Shown here: in pieces, positions 1 to 10,977 of the stretch | How the letters are laid out: the number at the start of each line of letters is the position of its first letter | Numbering within the stretch: the first letter of the stretch is position 1 | From: Anisodus tanguticus | Taxonomy: Eukaryota > Streptophyta > Magnoliopsida > Solanales > Solanaceae | DNA length: 64,000 bases | Assembly: GCA_034509755.1 (NCBI GenBank) | Contig: CM067550.1 | Location: 15,927,001-15,991,000 of the forward strand | Direction of reading: 5' to 3' | Program-made: the position numbers and the translations under genes | The notes under the pieces: model-generated | What the model was told of the DNA's origin: nothing | What the model saw: the letters and a program-made list of their open reading frames with translations, nothing else | Databases searched by the model: none

Positions 1-598
1 TGGTGTCACGTGTCAAATGATATGGCACGCCAAGTCAAGCGAAGAAACCAATAGGATCATGTCACAAGTCAAAATGACACAAGATGCCTAGTCAAATCAA
101 AGCCCAATGAAAATGTGTTACATGTACAAGTGACATGTTCCGACCAATCAAATATCGTCATGTCAACTTAAATTTGATTGACCGAAAGGAGTCTGTTCTT
201 ATCACAACTCCTCCATCCTACAACTATAAATAAGGGCCTCATAATTCAGAAAAAGACAAAAAATTCTAACTAAATGCCAGAGAGAGCCCGTGGATCAAAG
301 TCTTAGATTTCTCTACAAGCTACAAGTATTCAAGTACTCAAGTATTCTCTATGTTCTGGTGATCAAGACCACCAAATTCAAGATCAAGCTCGAAAGCCCT
401 TGAAATCAAGTACAAGTCGAGATCAAATTCACCAAGTTCAAGATCAAGCTCAAAAGCCCTTGAATTTATTATCGAAAGGAAAAATCAGAGGATTCATAGA
501 GATTGTAACACTTATATTTGAAATCAACTACTACGATTGTTTCGATATTTTCCTGTCTTGATTATTATTTTCGCGACGTGAATTTTATTGTCTATAAA
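1..598 (+). repeat. 3' part of a gypsy-type LTR
   Basis: The sequence ends in a primer-site-like stretch (602-620) and contains a TATA box (TATAAATA, 225-232) followed by a GA/CT-rich leader, the usual layout of an LTR with R-U5. Its left end lies outside the window. The CACGCCAAGTCA and TCAAATGATATGGC-type words recur, in reverse orientation, in the solo LTR at 50001-50863, so the two belong to related families. The assignment to the Tat/Athila side of Ty3-gypsy is inferred from the primer-site type (GCACGCCCAGTGG) only. Confidence 0.6.
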
Positions 599-601
599 TT
601 C

Positions 602-620
602 TAGCACGCCCAGTGGAACC
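602..620 (+). other. Primer-binding-site-like sequence
   Basis: TAGCACGCCCAGTGGAACC differs by a few bases from TGGCACGCCCAGTGGGACC at 52968-52986, which directly follows another gypsy LTR. The leading TGG is mutated to TAG here. I do not assign the primer tRNA. Confidence 0.55.
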
Positions 621-800
621 AAATCTACCCTTCATTTCTTCTCTCACAAATCAGATCTGCGAAACCGCAAAGATGAAAGCTCCGCTTCTATGTGTACTTC
701 AAGTCTCGTCAAGCCTATACTCCCGTAAACTTTGAAGTAGGGAGCATTTGTAGACATGAAAATTTTAGGGGACTTTACCTACCCTTATAAATGCAACAGT
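621..800 (+). repeat. Collapsed gypsy interior and start of second LTR
   Basis: Only about 130 bp separate the primer site from a purine tract (AGTAGGGAGCATT, ending 748) that is followed by TGTAGACATG at 749. That start resembles the TGTAGGCATACG start (minus strand) of the solo LTR ending at 50863. This reads as an LTR element that lost nearly all of its interior. The second LTR is itself truncated after roughly 50 bp; its right limit is uncertain. Confidence 0.45.
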
Positions 801-1478
801 GCTACGTGGCCACTTGAAGTCATCTTCTTCAGTAGCAGAAGTACCGACCTTTTCAGCACGTGAAACAATTGTTTGGCTTGCATTTTCCAGCTAACATATA
901 TATCTTCTCCAACTACCTTGTCGTGTGTAATTAATTATCCTTATTTTGTTCGTTGGACGGTTTAGGGTGAACTTGAGATATATCAGGAATTGTCTCTTAT
1001 GTAAATAAAATGTCAAATGATGATTGCAGAACTTTGTGCACTTCAATCATGCCAATAAGGAATTAATTAACTAGTAGAAATGTGATTTTTATGGATGGGA
1101 TGGATTTGGAGGAGCCTAAGTACTGGATAGGACTTTTCAATAGATCAACGTGACAAGGGTGAGAAATTGCTTTGTAAAGCCTCGTAAAGATGCCTTCCCT
1201 GCTGGAAACTCTCAGATCATGTAGATTTGACTTATCTGTGTCAGGAGTGTTCACCCAAACACCCTCGACAAAAAATTACATTGTATATATATAGTAAATT
1301 TTCTGTGTTTATGTATATATATATTAACTTTTGAATATTTTGAATAAATATAAAAGATTAACTCAAGCGGTTCCTGGTGTTCAAAATTGTTCCAAGAGAT
1401 TTTAGGCGAAAAGTCTCCCTCTCTTGTAAATTAGCTTTGATTAATAAATAGGGTAGGGGTCAAGGCCAAACCCCTCAT
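801..1478. other. AT-rich intergenic sequence, no gene
   Basis: No coding signal is visible. Around 1245-1330 the words ACACCCTCGACAAAAAATTAC and ATATATATAG resemble the interior of the GGCGGAGCC-ended repeat seen at 24567-31424, so a decayed copy of that repeat may lie here. Confidence 0.4.
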
Positions 1479-2313
1479 TTAATGTTGATGATATCCGACG
1501 GCGGCAGGCTGGCCACCGCCCCTCCCCCACCCCTTTCCATCATTATTTTTTCCTTTATTTTTACGGTTTGAACTCCGTTTTTTACCATTATTAGAACGAG
1601 TACCGTGACCCCATGAACCAGAATTTTGGGGCTCTATATCTGTGGTAGATAAGTTGGTGGAGACGAGAGCGGTTCTGGCGGTGGTTGTGCCCGATGATGC
1701 CTGCTTTGCTTTCCTCGTCTCCTCTAGAATTAACCGCGAACGGGCCTCGTAAAAGGGAGACAACGGATTGCTTTGTTGAATGAACATAGCAACACCATCA
1801 TATTGTTCATTCAATCGCGCAATCAACTGAAGGACTAACCTTTGATTTGTCAGGGGCAAACCAACGTTGGATAGTTGGTCCGCAAGTACCTTTAATTCTT
1901 GACAATAGCCTGAGATGTTGGAAAAGTCATCCAATTTAACATTTGTAAATTGGTGTTCAAGATAAACGGCCCTAGAAATTTTGTTATCTTGAAAAATGTT
2001 TTGCAACCGTTTTCACGCCTGTTGAGCTGTAGAATTGGGTTCCAAGATGGTATGGAGAAGATCATTCGAAATAGTGCCATAAATCCATTGAAGGACTATA
2101 GCATCTAACCGAGACCATAATTTCTTGTCCACCGTAGTGGTATCGTGACTCGGACTGAAGGATATGGTCAATCACCTCATAAGCACGACAGTGAATTTTG
2201 AATAGTTCTGTCCATGAGGTATGCTGCCATTTCTCCATTTCAAGAGTCATGTAGATAAAGTTTTTGACGTTATTAACAACAAGAGCGGGATGAAATATTT
2301 ATTTTTCGGCCAT
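1479..2313 (-). pseudogene. Copia gag (element A), broken
   Basis: The minus strand encodes a copia-type Gag of the plant UBN2/retrotran_gag family. The start is ATG at 2313-2311 (MAEK), but codon 5 is already a stop. A second segment (2250 to about 2130) reads MTLEMEKWQHTSW, then a frame change leads into the main open stretch 2006-1479. This has the conserved core FxDNKISRAVYLEHQF, VSxYCQELKxLADQLSNVG-like and SNPLSPFYEARSRLILEE. The C-terminal tail is rich in Gly, Asn, Lys and Arg, with no Cys-His zinc knuckle visible. It ends at a stop near 1479, where the element is truncated, so no pol follows. It cannot make a full Gag. Confidence 0.8.
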
Positions 2314-2568
2314 AGGTTCCACTTAGAATAAAAAGAAGAGGAGAAGGAAGTGGTGTTTTGATGGAAGAAACCTAAAGGTTGGGTTGTCTAGTCGAGGGGG
2401 TGGAGTAATCGGCTAGGGTTTATTTTAGTGTTTAGGTTTTGAGGAATTATTTAGGTTTAGGGTTTAGGACTACTAAACCAAGGGGGAGGCCGAAAACAGT
2501 AAAAAAGAAAGGGAGAAATCGGCTAAGGGAAAAAGAAAAGAGAAGAGTTTAGGACAAATGATCTTTGA

Positions 2569-2580
2569 CTCTTGATACCA
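2569..2580 (-). other. Primer binding site of element A
   Basis: On the minus strand this reads TGGTATCAAGAG, close to the initiator-Met tRNA complement TGGTATCAGAGC used by most plant copia elements. Confidence 0.7.
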
Positions 2581-2786
2581 TGTAGGAAATGATTGCTTGA
2601 TTAATATTCTTCCAAAAATATAATATATATACAATCATCATATGCTTGAATAATGAAAAACTAATCTATCTTATCGAAAATATAAGATAATAATTACAAT
2701 CATAATAATTACAATATATTACACTATCAATTATAATGAATGAAAGATAATTATGAGATATCCCCATAATTTTTCAAACAATCACA
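2581..2786 (-). repeat. Probable LTR of element A
   Basis: One edge (2581, plus-strand TGTAGG) abuts the primer site. The other edge is placed at CACA 2783-2786 because the minus strand there starts TGTGATTG. The second edge has no partner copy in the window to confirm it. Confidence 0.45.
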
Positions 2787-3867
2787 ATGGCTTGCGAACA
2801 AAAATATATTATCATTGAGCTCCACCAAACCCCTACGACTTTTTTTTTCAATACTTAATTTCTGATGAATATTCTTTTTGATTCCAGAATAACAAAGAGG
2901 GAATATTCGGTCCAGCTCATTACTGCTGAATATTCAATCCAGCTCAACTTTATTATATTATTGCTAATTGGATTAAAAGACAGAAGTACCCTTCTTAGTT
3001 TGGAGTCTTGGCAAACCACTTTGCTTGTGCGAAACTACCATAGGAATCGCAAAGATTTGACTAAATCAATGAATAGATAACAATTAATGTTCTTACCATA
3101 AACAAATGAGAGGTTAAAATCATAATCACAACAATATCATACCTAGTAAAATCCTACAAAGTGAGATTCGGATAGAATAAAGTGTACGCAGAACTTATTC
3201 CCTACTTTGGGAAATGTTATTTTCGGTAGGAGGTCAAAATCATAATTCTGGCAGAAAATTATAGTAAAAATCCAATTATGAGCCATACAGAATCACTTAA
3301 AATTTGTCATATTCCTTAGATTTTCGTGCTTCAAAATTCCCAAAACCTAACTAATTGTGTAGGCTAAAGCTGCTTTGCTCGTATCATTTTAATTATGAAC
3401 TTGTACATAAAGACTCGGTATTCTTTTGATAGTTTGGTGCAAAAGGAGAAAATTGTATATCTAAATACACTCGAATACACGTGAAACATTTGAAATATAG
3501 TTGTATTTGATTGACTGTATTTTGAAATCGTGTTTTAAATACACATAATTAAATACACACGAAATAGCTAAAAAGTAGCTAGGAATTGTAATTAAGAAAA
3601 TATAACTATGATTGGTTAGAAGTCTAGAAACTATAGCTATTTATGTAAGTTACTCATAAATAATCCAATGGTTGATTTCTTATACCAAATGTAGAAAAAA
3701 TATTCTTCCACCTATTTGGTTTAGAAAAAAGGATCCAAAAATTTAAAAAATTAAAGCTGCTTGGTTCGACAATATTCTTCAACTCTCCCATTCATGACTC
3801 TCGATCGAGATGTGTCGATGAATCATGACCGCCCTATTATCTTTGATATGTTTTAATCTGATGTTAC
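2787..3867. other. AT-rich intergenic sequence, no gene
   Basis: The stretch holds only short chance reading frames (longest about 70 codons at 2865-3080, low complexity and without a recognisable motif). No repeat boundary was identified. Confidence 0.5.
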
Positions 3868-4113
3868 AAAGTAAATAAATCAATTTAAAGACGACAAACT
3901 AGAAGAGGTAATTCCAACTAAGGATGTTTTCTTAATGAATGAGGAGTATACTGTATAGTATAAATATTTATGAGGACAAAAATGATCATGTCAAATTTAG
4001 AAAAATCAAAAGGGAATCTCTTACCCAGTCAAAAATGCATATTCATTTGGATTCTTTGTAAGCTTTCGCATGACAATTAGGCATTAAATATCATAAAAGT
4101 AAACTGAATTAAC

Positions 4114-4357
4114 TGATAAATATATCACGGATTGACAAGCCAAACCGTGTATACCCATAAACCGTGTATACTCATAATTGTAATATGCTAGTTGTAATTA
4201 ATTAAGCATTGTACACTTACCATAATTATAGTATTCTTGTACAAATAGAATAGGGTTTTGGGAATAGAATAGGAATAGGATTTTTCATATTATGGAAAGT
4301 GTAAATTGTATATATATTCATTCATTAATGAAAATAATCAAGGGATTATTTCTTTCA
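4114..4357 (+). repeat. 5' LTR of element B
   Basis: It starts TGATAAATATATCACGG and ends TTTCTTTCA, directly followed by the primer site. The partner LTR is at 8835-9078. Confidence 0.93.
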
Positions 4358-4369
4358 TAGTATCAGAAG
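4358..4369 (+). other. Primer binding site of element B
   Basis: TAGTATCAGAAG is a mutated form of the initiator-Met tRNA complement (TGGTATCAGAGC) and lies immediately after the 5' LTR. Confidence 0.75.
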
Positions 4370-4500
4370 TCTAGGTTTTTCATACCTCTCCTATTTTTTT
4401 CCCGCAACCTCTCGGTTTCCGAGTCTTCTTCTCTGCTTCTGTGCCCTTCTTCTCTTTCCAAATTATTCTAAATCCCTACTTCACCTTTTGTTCTTTCGTT

Positions 4501-5319
4501 ATGTCGAAGAACATGTTTCATCCTGCCCTTACTGTTTCCAACATCAAGAACCACATCCCTATTGTTCTTGAGATGAAAAACGTTCAATATGCGACGTGGA
4601 CCTTGTTCAAAATTAACGCAATCTCAAATCAAGTCCTCCATCACATAATTCCTCCCGCTATCCCTACTCCTGCGGAGGATCCTCAGTTATGGATTACTCT
4701 TGATGTTATCGTTCTTCAGTGGATTTATTCCACTATTTATACCGACCTTTTATAGACGATCATTGAGTCGAACACTATGGCTATGGCTACCTGGAAAAGA
4801 CTGCGTGATATATTCCAGGATAATCAACATTCCCGAGTTGTCACCCTTGAGCAAGAATTCTCCCAAGTCAGCATGGAAGATTTCCCGAACGTTTCAACTT
4901 ATTGTAAACGACTCAAGGAATTGGCGGACCAACTCTGTAACATTGGGGCATGTGTGACCAATAATCGTCTTATTCTACAAATGGTTGCCTGCCTTTCTGA
5001 GGCCTATAATGGCTTTGAGACTCTCATCCGTCAAAGTAATCCGCTTTCACCTTTTTATCAAGCCCGCTCAATGCTCACGTTAGAAGAAGCCGACTTGGCC
5101 AAAAAAGCGGCTACCGGCGCCAACTCTGTGGCAATGATGACTTCATCCGATAACTCTCATAGGTTTGTTGACAATTCGGGCCAAAACAGCAACACCGGTG
5201 GCGGCAAGAAGGGTCAAAACCATAAAAATAATGGCAAGCATCGCTGCGGCAACAACGGTGGTGGCTTAAACAGTGGAACCACCAGTGGGAATAGTAACCA
5301 TGGCAGGGGTGGGTCTTGA
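4501..5319 (+). pseudogene. Copia gag of element B, one nonsense codon
   Basis: Gag would form the particle that packages element RNA. The ATG at 4501 begins MSKNMFHPALTVSNIKN, as in elements C and E. The frame stays open to 4752, hits TAG at 4753-4755 where element E has Gln (LLQTIIE), and continues in the same frame to TGA at 5317-5319 (273 codons with the stop counted). The core has IFQDNQHSRVVTLEQEF and SNPLSPFYQARSMLTLEE. The tail is Gly/Asn/Lys-rich with no CCHC knuckle. A single C-to-T change explains the interruption. Confidence 0.85.
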
Positions 5320-5590
5320 AACAGTGGCAGTAGGCCGCAGACCGCCTAGTCCCAGCCTTGTGCTCCTTGGCCGTGGAACTGGGCTAGTGGCCCTTGGACC
5401 AACAACCCCTATTTTCCTCCCACACCTTACCCGACCCACTGAATCCCATCCCAGCACCAGGTCAGGTCCAATCCACCTACTGGCAGATTTCAGTCTGGGC
5501 GGGACCGAAAGAAGGTGTGTTTGGGTCTCAGCCTCCGCACGCTTTCCAAGCAGTGGGTCTCAAGCCGACTTCGACAGATATTGAGCCGCC

Positions 5591-6900
5591 ATGCATACAC
5601 TGGGATTAAATCCTCCAGATGCGAATTGGTACATGGACACCGGCACCACTTCTCACATGACGTCTGACCAAGGTACTCTCTCGTCTTATTCTAATTTGAG
5701 CAAAAATTGTGGCATAATTGTTGGTAATAGCAACTCAATTCCAATTCGTGGTTACGGTCATACAACTGTGTCTCCCCCTCATCCACCTCTTGTCTTGAAA
5801 AATGCCCTTCATGCCCCTAAATTAAAATTTTGGTGTATGTCCGTAAATTCACCACTGATAATTGGGTTTCTGTTAATTTTGATCCTTTTGACTTTTCTGT
5901 AAAGAATTTCAAGACGGGGATACCTCTCATGAGATGTAATAGTGGGGGAGTTCTTTATCCTATCACGCCCGCATCCGGTCTCTCGTGTCAATCCATGCCA
6001 TCAACATTTGCAGCACTTGCTCCTTCCTTGTGGCATGCACGTTTGGGTCGACCTGGGTCGTCCATTGTTTCTTCTTTGCATAAAAACAATTTTATTTCTT
6101 GTAAGGGTACGCGTAGTACTCCAATTTGTCATTCATATCCTTTAGGAAAACATGTTATATTACCATTTGTAGCCTCTACTTCTCGCACTTTGATGCCTTT
6201 TGATATTATTCATAGCGATTTATGGACTTCTCCCATTCTCAGTTCTGTAGGCCATCGTTATTATGTTATGTTTTTGGATGATTATTCTAATTTTTATGGA
6301 CCTTTCCGTTAGCAAAAAAATCTCAAGTGTTTTCCACCTTTAAATTTAGAGCATTCATCCGTACCCAATTCAATCGGAAAATAAAAATATTCAATGTGAT
6401 AATGGCAAAGAATATGATAATGGGTTGATTCGGAATTTTTGTGATACTAATGACATAGTTTTTCATTTCTCTTGTCCTCATACATCCTCACAATATGGGA
6501 AATCCGAACGAAAAAATTCGTACCATTAATAACATTGTCTATACTTTATTAGTCTATGCTTCCGTACCCCGTTCCTTTTGGCATCATGCTCTACAAATGG
6601 CAACTTATCTCCTTAACATACTTCCTACCAAAGGATTGACATATTCATCCCCTCTTAAAATCCTCTATAACAAGGATCCTTCATATTCACATCATAGGGT
6701 TTTTGGGTGTTTATGTTATCCATTTTTTCCGTCAACTACAATTAACAAACTTCAAGCCCGTTCTACCGTTTGTGTGTTTTTGGGTTATTCATCTAATCAC
6801 CGTGGTTACAAATGTTTTGATTTATCGTCTAATAAAATCATAATTAGTCGCCATGTTATTTTTGATGAAACTCAATTTCCTTTTGCTAAAATGAGTAGTC
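5591..6900 (+). pseudogene. Protease and integrase region of element B
   Basis: The aspartic protease motif NWYMDTGTTSHM lies at about 5625-5660 (catalytic Asp in DTG). A frameshift near 5823 moves reading to the frame of 5830-6312. The GAG-pre-integrase motif reads LWHARLGRPG, where the expected second His of the zinc motif is Arg, and one expected Cys is Tyr (ICHSYPLGKH). The integrase core shows the first Asp in HSDLWTSP and the second in QCDNGKEYDN (near 6400). A further frameshift sits at the third acidic residue (GKSE, about 6500), followed by open sequence 6495-7052 (FWHHALQMATYLLN, VFGCLCYPFFPS, GYKCFDL). Function is lost. It sits downstream of gag with a broken 270-bp junction. Confidence 0.85.
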
Positions 6901-7319
6901 TCGTGCCTAGTTCGTATAATTTTTTAGATGACGACGCCTCACTATACATTATGCACCACCTCATGGGCCAATCCAGTACCCCCAAAACCGCCAGCAGGCC
7001 CACTGCCTGCTGGCCCGCCACCACATACTGCCACTGCCCCAGTTTCGGCTAGTGGGCCTATTGCTCAGCCCACTCCCGAAACAGGTTCTGCCCTTGCTAC
7101 TGTTCCGCATCTAATTTCCAGTATTGGGCCGCAGCAGTCCCACTGCCTGCTGGCCAGTCCGTCACTCATCCAAAATTTTCCCAAAATCCATCCAATTCTC
7201 CCCCGAGTCACAGACCTGTCGCTCGTAGTCAACGGGGTATTTTTAAACCAAAAAGACATTTTAATCTATATTCCAATGTTCTTCAATCCCCCTATCCCGT
7301 AACCCAGTGTCTGTATTAA
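6901..7319 (+). other. Pro/Gly-rich linker between integrase and RT
   Basis: The stretch encodes Pro-, Ala- and Gly-rich peptides in shifting frames (for example PAGPLPAGPPPHTA). Matching linkers lie in elements C, D and E at the same position. No domain is recognisable, and the divergence between elements is higher here than in flanking domains. Confidence 0.6.
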
Positions 7320-8837
7320 ATGACGCGAATTGAAAGTTGGCTATGAATGACGAATATGATCCTCTATTGAAAATAAAGCGTGGGAGTTGGTGCCCCATCC
7401 TTCTTGTGTTAATATTATTCAGTCTATGTGAATTTTTACTCATAAAGATAATTCTGATGGTTCTTTAGCGAGACATAAGGCTCGTCTTCTATGTGATGGT
7501 AAAACTCAGCAGGTTGGTGTGAATTATGGTGAGACATTTAGTCTGGTGGTCAAACCGGCTACCATTCGCATTGTTCTCAGTCTGGCTCTTTCAAAGGCAT
7601 GACCCATTCATCAGTTAGATGTGAAGAATGATTTCTTACATGGTGATCTTAAGGAGACCGTGTACATGCATCAACCCTTGGGCTTTCGAGACCCCAAATA
7701 TCCTCATCATGTCTGTTTATTGAAGAAGTCCTTGTATGGGCTTAATCAGGCCCCACGGACTTGGTATAAGAGATTTGCAGACTATGTTTCTTCTATTGGG
7801 TTTTCTCACAGCAGGTCTGATAATTCATTATTCATATATCGTCGTGGTACTTCCCTGGCTTATATTCTGTTATATGTGGATGATATTTTGTTGACTGCCC
7901 CGTCTGATATTTTGTGCAAGTCTATCGTGACACTACTCAATTCTGAGTTTGCTATGAAAGACTTGGGGCCCTTGAGTTACTTCTTGGGGATTGTTGTCAC
8001 TCGTCATGTAGGTGGGTTATTCTTATCACAGCGGAAGTATGCCGCTGAGATAATTAAAAGGGCTGGTATGTCCTCGTGTAAGTCTACTTACACTCCTGTT
8101 GATACTAAACCCAAGCTAGGTGTTGCGGTTGGCTCACCTTACGAGGATTCTACCGACTATCGCAGTCTTGTCAGAGCTCTTCAGTATCTTTCTTTCACGA
8201 GATCGGATATTACATATGCCATACAACAGGTATGTTTTTTTATGCATGATCCTAGGGTTGAGCACATGAATGCGATCAAACGAATTATCCGCTACATCCA
8301 GGGAACATTTGACTATGGCTTGCATCTTTATCCTTCGTCGGCTTCTACACTTGTCTCATATACGGATGCCGATTGGGGTGGTTGTCCAGATACAAGATGC
8401 TCCACGTCTGGCTATTGTATGTTTCTTGGCAATAACTTGGTCTCATGGTCTGCGAAGCGACAGTCTACATTATCATGCTCTAGTGCAGAGGCCGAGTATC
8501 GTGGGGTAGCCAATGTGGTCTCTGAATCATGTTGGTTACATAATCTTCTCTTAGAACTTCATTGTCCCATTCAGAAAGCTACATTGGTTTATTGTGATAA
8601 TATTAGTGCCATCTATCTTTATGGTAATCCGGTTCAACACCAGCACGCTAAACACATCGAGATGGATATCCACTTTATTCGCGAAAGGTAGCTCGTGGAC
8701 AAGTACGCGTCTGCCATGTCCCTTCCAGATATCAAATTGCAGACATCTTTACTAAAGGTCTTCCCTCGGTTATCTTTGAAGATTTTAAGGACAGTCTCAG
8801 CGTACGAAGACTGTCCGCTATGACTGCGGGGGTATGA
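7320..8837 (+). pseudogene. Reverse transcriptase-RNase H of element B
   Basis: The RT starts around NDEYDPL and is cut in its first 300 bp by three TGA codons at positions that are Trp (TGG) in related copies. The long open stretch 7621-8691 carries VKNDFLHGDL, SLYGLNQAPRTWY, the catalytic YVDD (LLYVDDILLT), FAMKDLGPLSYFLGI, then RNase H with DADWGGC, SSAEAEYRG, YCDNISAIYL and HIEMDIHFIRE. A one-base loss near 8688 shifts frame before KGLPSVIFEDF. The last codons (MTAGV) run through the polypurine tract and the stop TGA overlaps the first bases of the 3' LTR. Confidence 0.9.
8821..8834 (+). other. Polypurine tract of element B
   Basis: TGACTGCGGGGGTA lies immediately upstream of the 3' LTR start TGATAAAT and would prime plus-strand synthesis. 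Confidence 0.75.
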
Positions 8838-9078
8838 TAAATATATCACGGATTGACAAGCCTAACCGTGTATACCCATAAACTGTGTATACCCATAATT
8901 GTAATATGTTAGTTGTAATTAAGTAAGCATTGTACACTTACCATAATTATAGTATTCTTGTACATATAGAATAGGGTTTTGGGAATAGAATAGGAATAAG
9001 ATTTTCCATATTATGAAAAGTGTAAATTGTATATATACTCATTCATTAATGAAAATAATCAAGGGATTATTTATGTCA
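8835..9078 (+). repeat. 3' LTR of element B
   Basis: It matches the 5' LTR end to end and is followed by the TTAAC target duplication. Confidence 0.93.
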
Positions 9079-9631
9079 TTAACAACAAATCCTAATCGTT
9101 TTTCTTAGTCACAACTTAAAAGTTGCGAGTCAACGAATATACAGAATTCTTAACCCCTATGCCATTAATTTCTTCCTCCCAAAGGTTCACTAGCATCCCT
9201 TTCGCAAATTTGCGCCATAAAAGTATAGTACAAGTTGCATATTTCAACCTCTTTCTGTTGGCTGATTTATCCCAACTTGAGACAAATACAGCTTGAATCT
9301 TGCATTTGCTAAGTCAATGTTTTAGGATGTGTTTAGTACGGTGTACAAATGCAGATTCAAGAATTGAAATATATGTATTCTTATATCAACTTTAAATTAA
9401 TACTAGAATAATAATTTAGTTCATAATCAAATATGTATAGATACACAAGCAAAAGTTATTAGATTCATGCTGACCAGTAACTTAGCCTCTGGATCCGCCC
9501 TCGATTATGGAAGTCATTTTTTCAAGACCGAAAAATCACGTATTTTCTAACAAGTATTTTTTTAAAAATAAATAAATGTCTTCCCGTATTTGGTTGAGAG
9601 CACAAAATATTGACATTAATATTTAAGTGTT

Positions 9632-10335
9632 AGATGTGTGAAAAGTTGCGGAAATGAGAATGTTATGATGGATGTGTGGGCACACTAGGAGAGATAGAAT
9701 TAGGAATGAAGTTATCTGGGACAAGGTGGAGTATCTCGGTGGAGGACAAGATGCAGGAAGTGAGACTGAGATGGTTTGGGCATGTGAAGAGGAGAGATAC
9801 AGATGCCCCAGTACGGAGGTGTGAGAGATTGGATATGGATGGTTTCAGGAGAGGCAGGGGTAGACCGGAGAAGTATTGAGGAGAGGTGATTAGATAGGAC
9901 ATGTCGCAGTTCCAGCTTACCGAGGACATGACCTTAGATAAGAGGTTATGGAGGACTCAGATTAGGTTAGAAGGCTAGTAGGACCCGCTTATCCTTTCAT
10001 ACTATTAGTCGCATTATTGCTCTATAGTTTCTTGTCCTTTGATCTCTGCTACAATCTATTGTTTCTTGTACTTTGATTATCTTATTTCTCTATGGTAGCT
10101 AATGCTCAGTTTTTTCCAAACTTCTTTATCACGGCTTATTAGCTTTTGTTATTTTCATTTTCATATTGCTTTGAATTACTTGTCCTTATCTGACCTTTTT
10201 TATGCTTTCTCTTGAGCCGACGGTCTTTCAGAAACAACCTCTCTACCTTCCGAGATAGGGATAAGGTATGCGTACACTCTACCCTCTCCAGATCCCTATT
10301 ATGGAATTTCACTAGTATATTATTGTTGTAATATG
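9632..10335 (+). mobile_element. 5'-truncated RTE-type LINE
   Basis: An 8-bp target duplication TAAGTGTT (9624-9631, 10336-10343) brackets the insertion. The left part encodes the C-terminal end of a LINE ORF2: VEDKMQEVRLRWFGHVKRR, then RCERLDMDGFRRGRGRPEK, with a stop at 9877-9879 followed by in-frame-like remnants. The right part (10203-10330) is the GAGCCGACGGTCTTTCAGAA and AAGGTATGCGTACACTCTAC 3' UTR and a short TTG-type tail. RTE elements lack poly(A) and end in such short repeats, which fits. Most of the element was lost at the 5' end, the usual fate of LINE insertions. Confidence 0.85.
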
Positions 10336-10672
10336 TAAGTGTTGTCTAAGAACCGAAGCAATAATATGAAATTAAATTTTCACTCAAAAGTGAGAAAGTT
10401 ATTTTCCCTTTTTTTGGGTGGAAAATATTTTCTCGCACAAATATTTTCTAACAAACAAAAACACCAAAAAATGTCTAAAGACCACCTAAACTTGGTATTC
10501 TGATATATTATTTGGATTCTTTGTAATTTTTCCCATTTCCAAAGTCAATGGAATGAACCAATTAATGCAATATCAATGAGTACAAAGTGGTCATGAAATT
10601 TGTACAAAGAAAAATCAAAAGGGCATCTCTCACCCAATCAAAAGATGCATATTCACTTGGATTCTTTGTGAG

Positions 10673-10843
10673 TGATAGAATATTTCTAGAATATTCTTTG
10701 TAAATTTTCTATATTAGGTAAAATTGTACTTCAATTGTAATTAAAAAGATTAGTTATCTAGTTTATAAATGAGTAAATAATTATATAACACCATATATAT
10801 TGTACATAATAATCAATGAAAAGCAGGGGAAAATATTCCTTTA
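10673..10843 (+). repeat. 5' LTR of element C
   Basis: It is 171 bp and is followed directly by the primer site TAGTATCAGCAGC (10844-10856), a mutated initiator-Met tRNA complement. Confidence 0.9.
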
Positions 10844-10977
10844 TAGTATCAGCAGCTAAAACCTAAAATTCTCTTCCTAACCTCTCGGCCGCCCCAACCC
10901 TCGGCAACTTCCCTCCCCAAACTTTCTCCTACCACCTCTTGGCCGCTTCTTCCATCTCATCTTCCCCAAACTCTTCA

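Larger units (their letters stand above)
1479..2786 (-). mobile_element. Copia retrotransposon fragment A
   Basis: The minus-strand order is LTR (2786-2581), primer site (2580-2569), leader, broken gag (2313-1479), then truncation. Protease, integrase and reverse transcriptase are absent. The Gag core is closest to that of elements B and E in this window. Confidence 0.7.
4114..9078 (+). mobile_element. Full-length copia retrotransposon B
   Basis: The element is 4965 bp with matching LTRs (4114-4357 and 8835-9078) and a perfect 5-bp target duplication TTAAC at 4109-4113 and 9079-9083. The order PBS, gag, protease, integrase, RT, RNase H, polypurine tract defines Ty1-copia. The NWYMDTG protease, short LTRs and compact size suggest the Ale/Retrofit-like side (inference). 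The LTRs differ at about 12 of 244 positions by eye, so the insertion is not very recent. Coding sequence is broken by several stops and frameshifts, so it is not autonomous. Confidence 0.95.
3868..10440 (+). repeat. NRT2-upstream segmental duplication, copy 1
   Basis: Flanks outside the inserted elements (3868-4113, 9079-9631, 10336-10440) match stretches of copy 2 (about 10500-16200) and copy 3 (19800-22502) in the same order and orientation. Shared landmarks are AATCAAAAGGGAATCTCTTA, GAGTCAACGAATATACAGA, GGTTCACTAGCATCCC, AATTTGCGCCATAAAAGTA and GGATGTGTTTAGTA. Copy 1 is interrupted by copia element B and by a LINE. No NRT2 sequence follows it; copy 2 begins within about 60 bp of its end. 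Confidence 0.75.
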
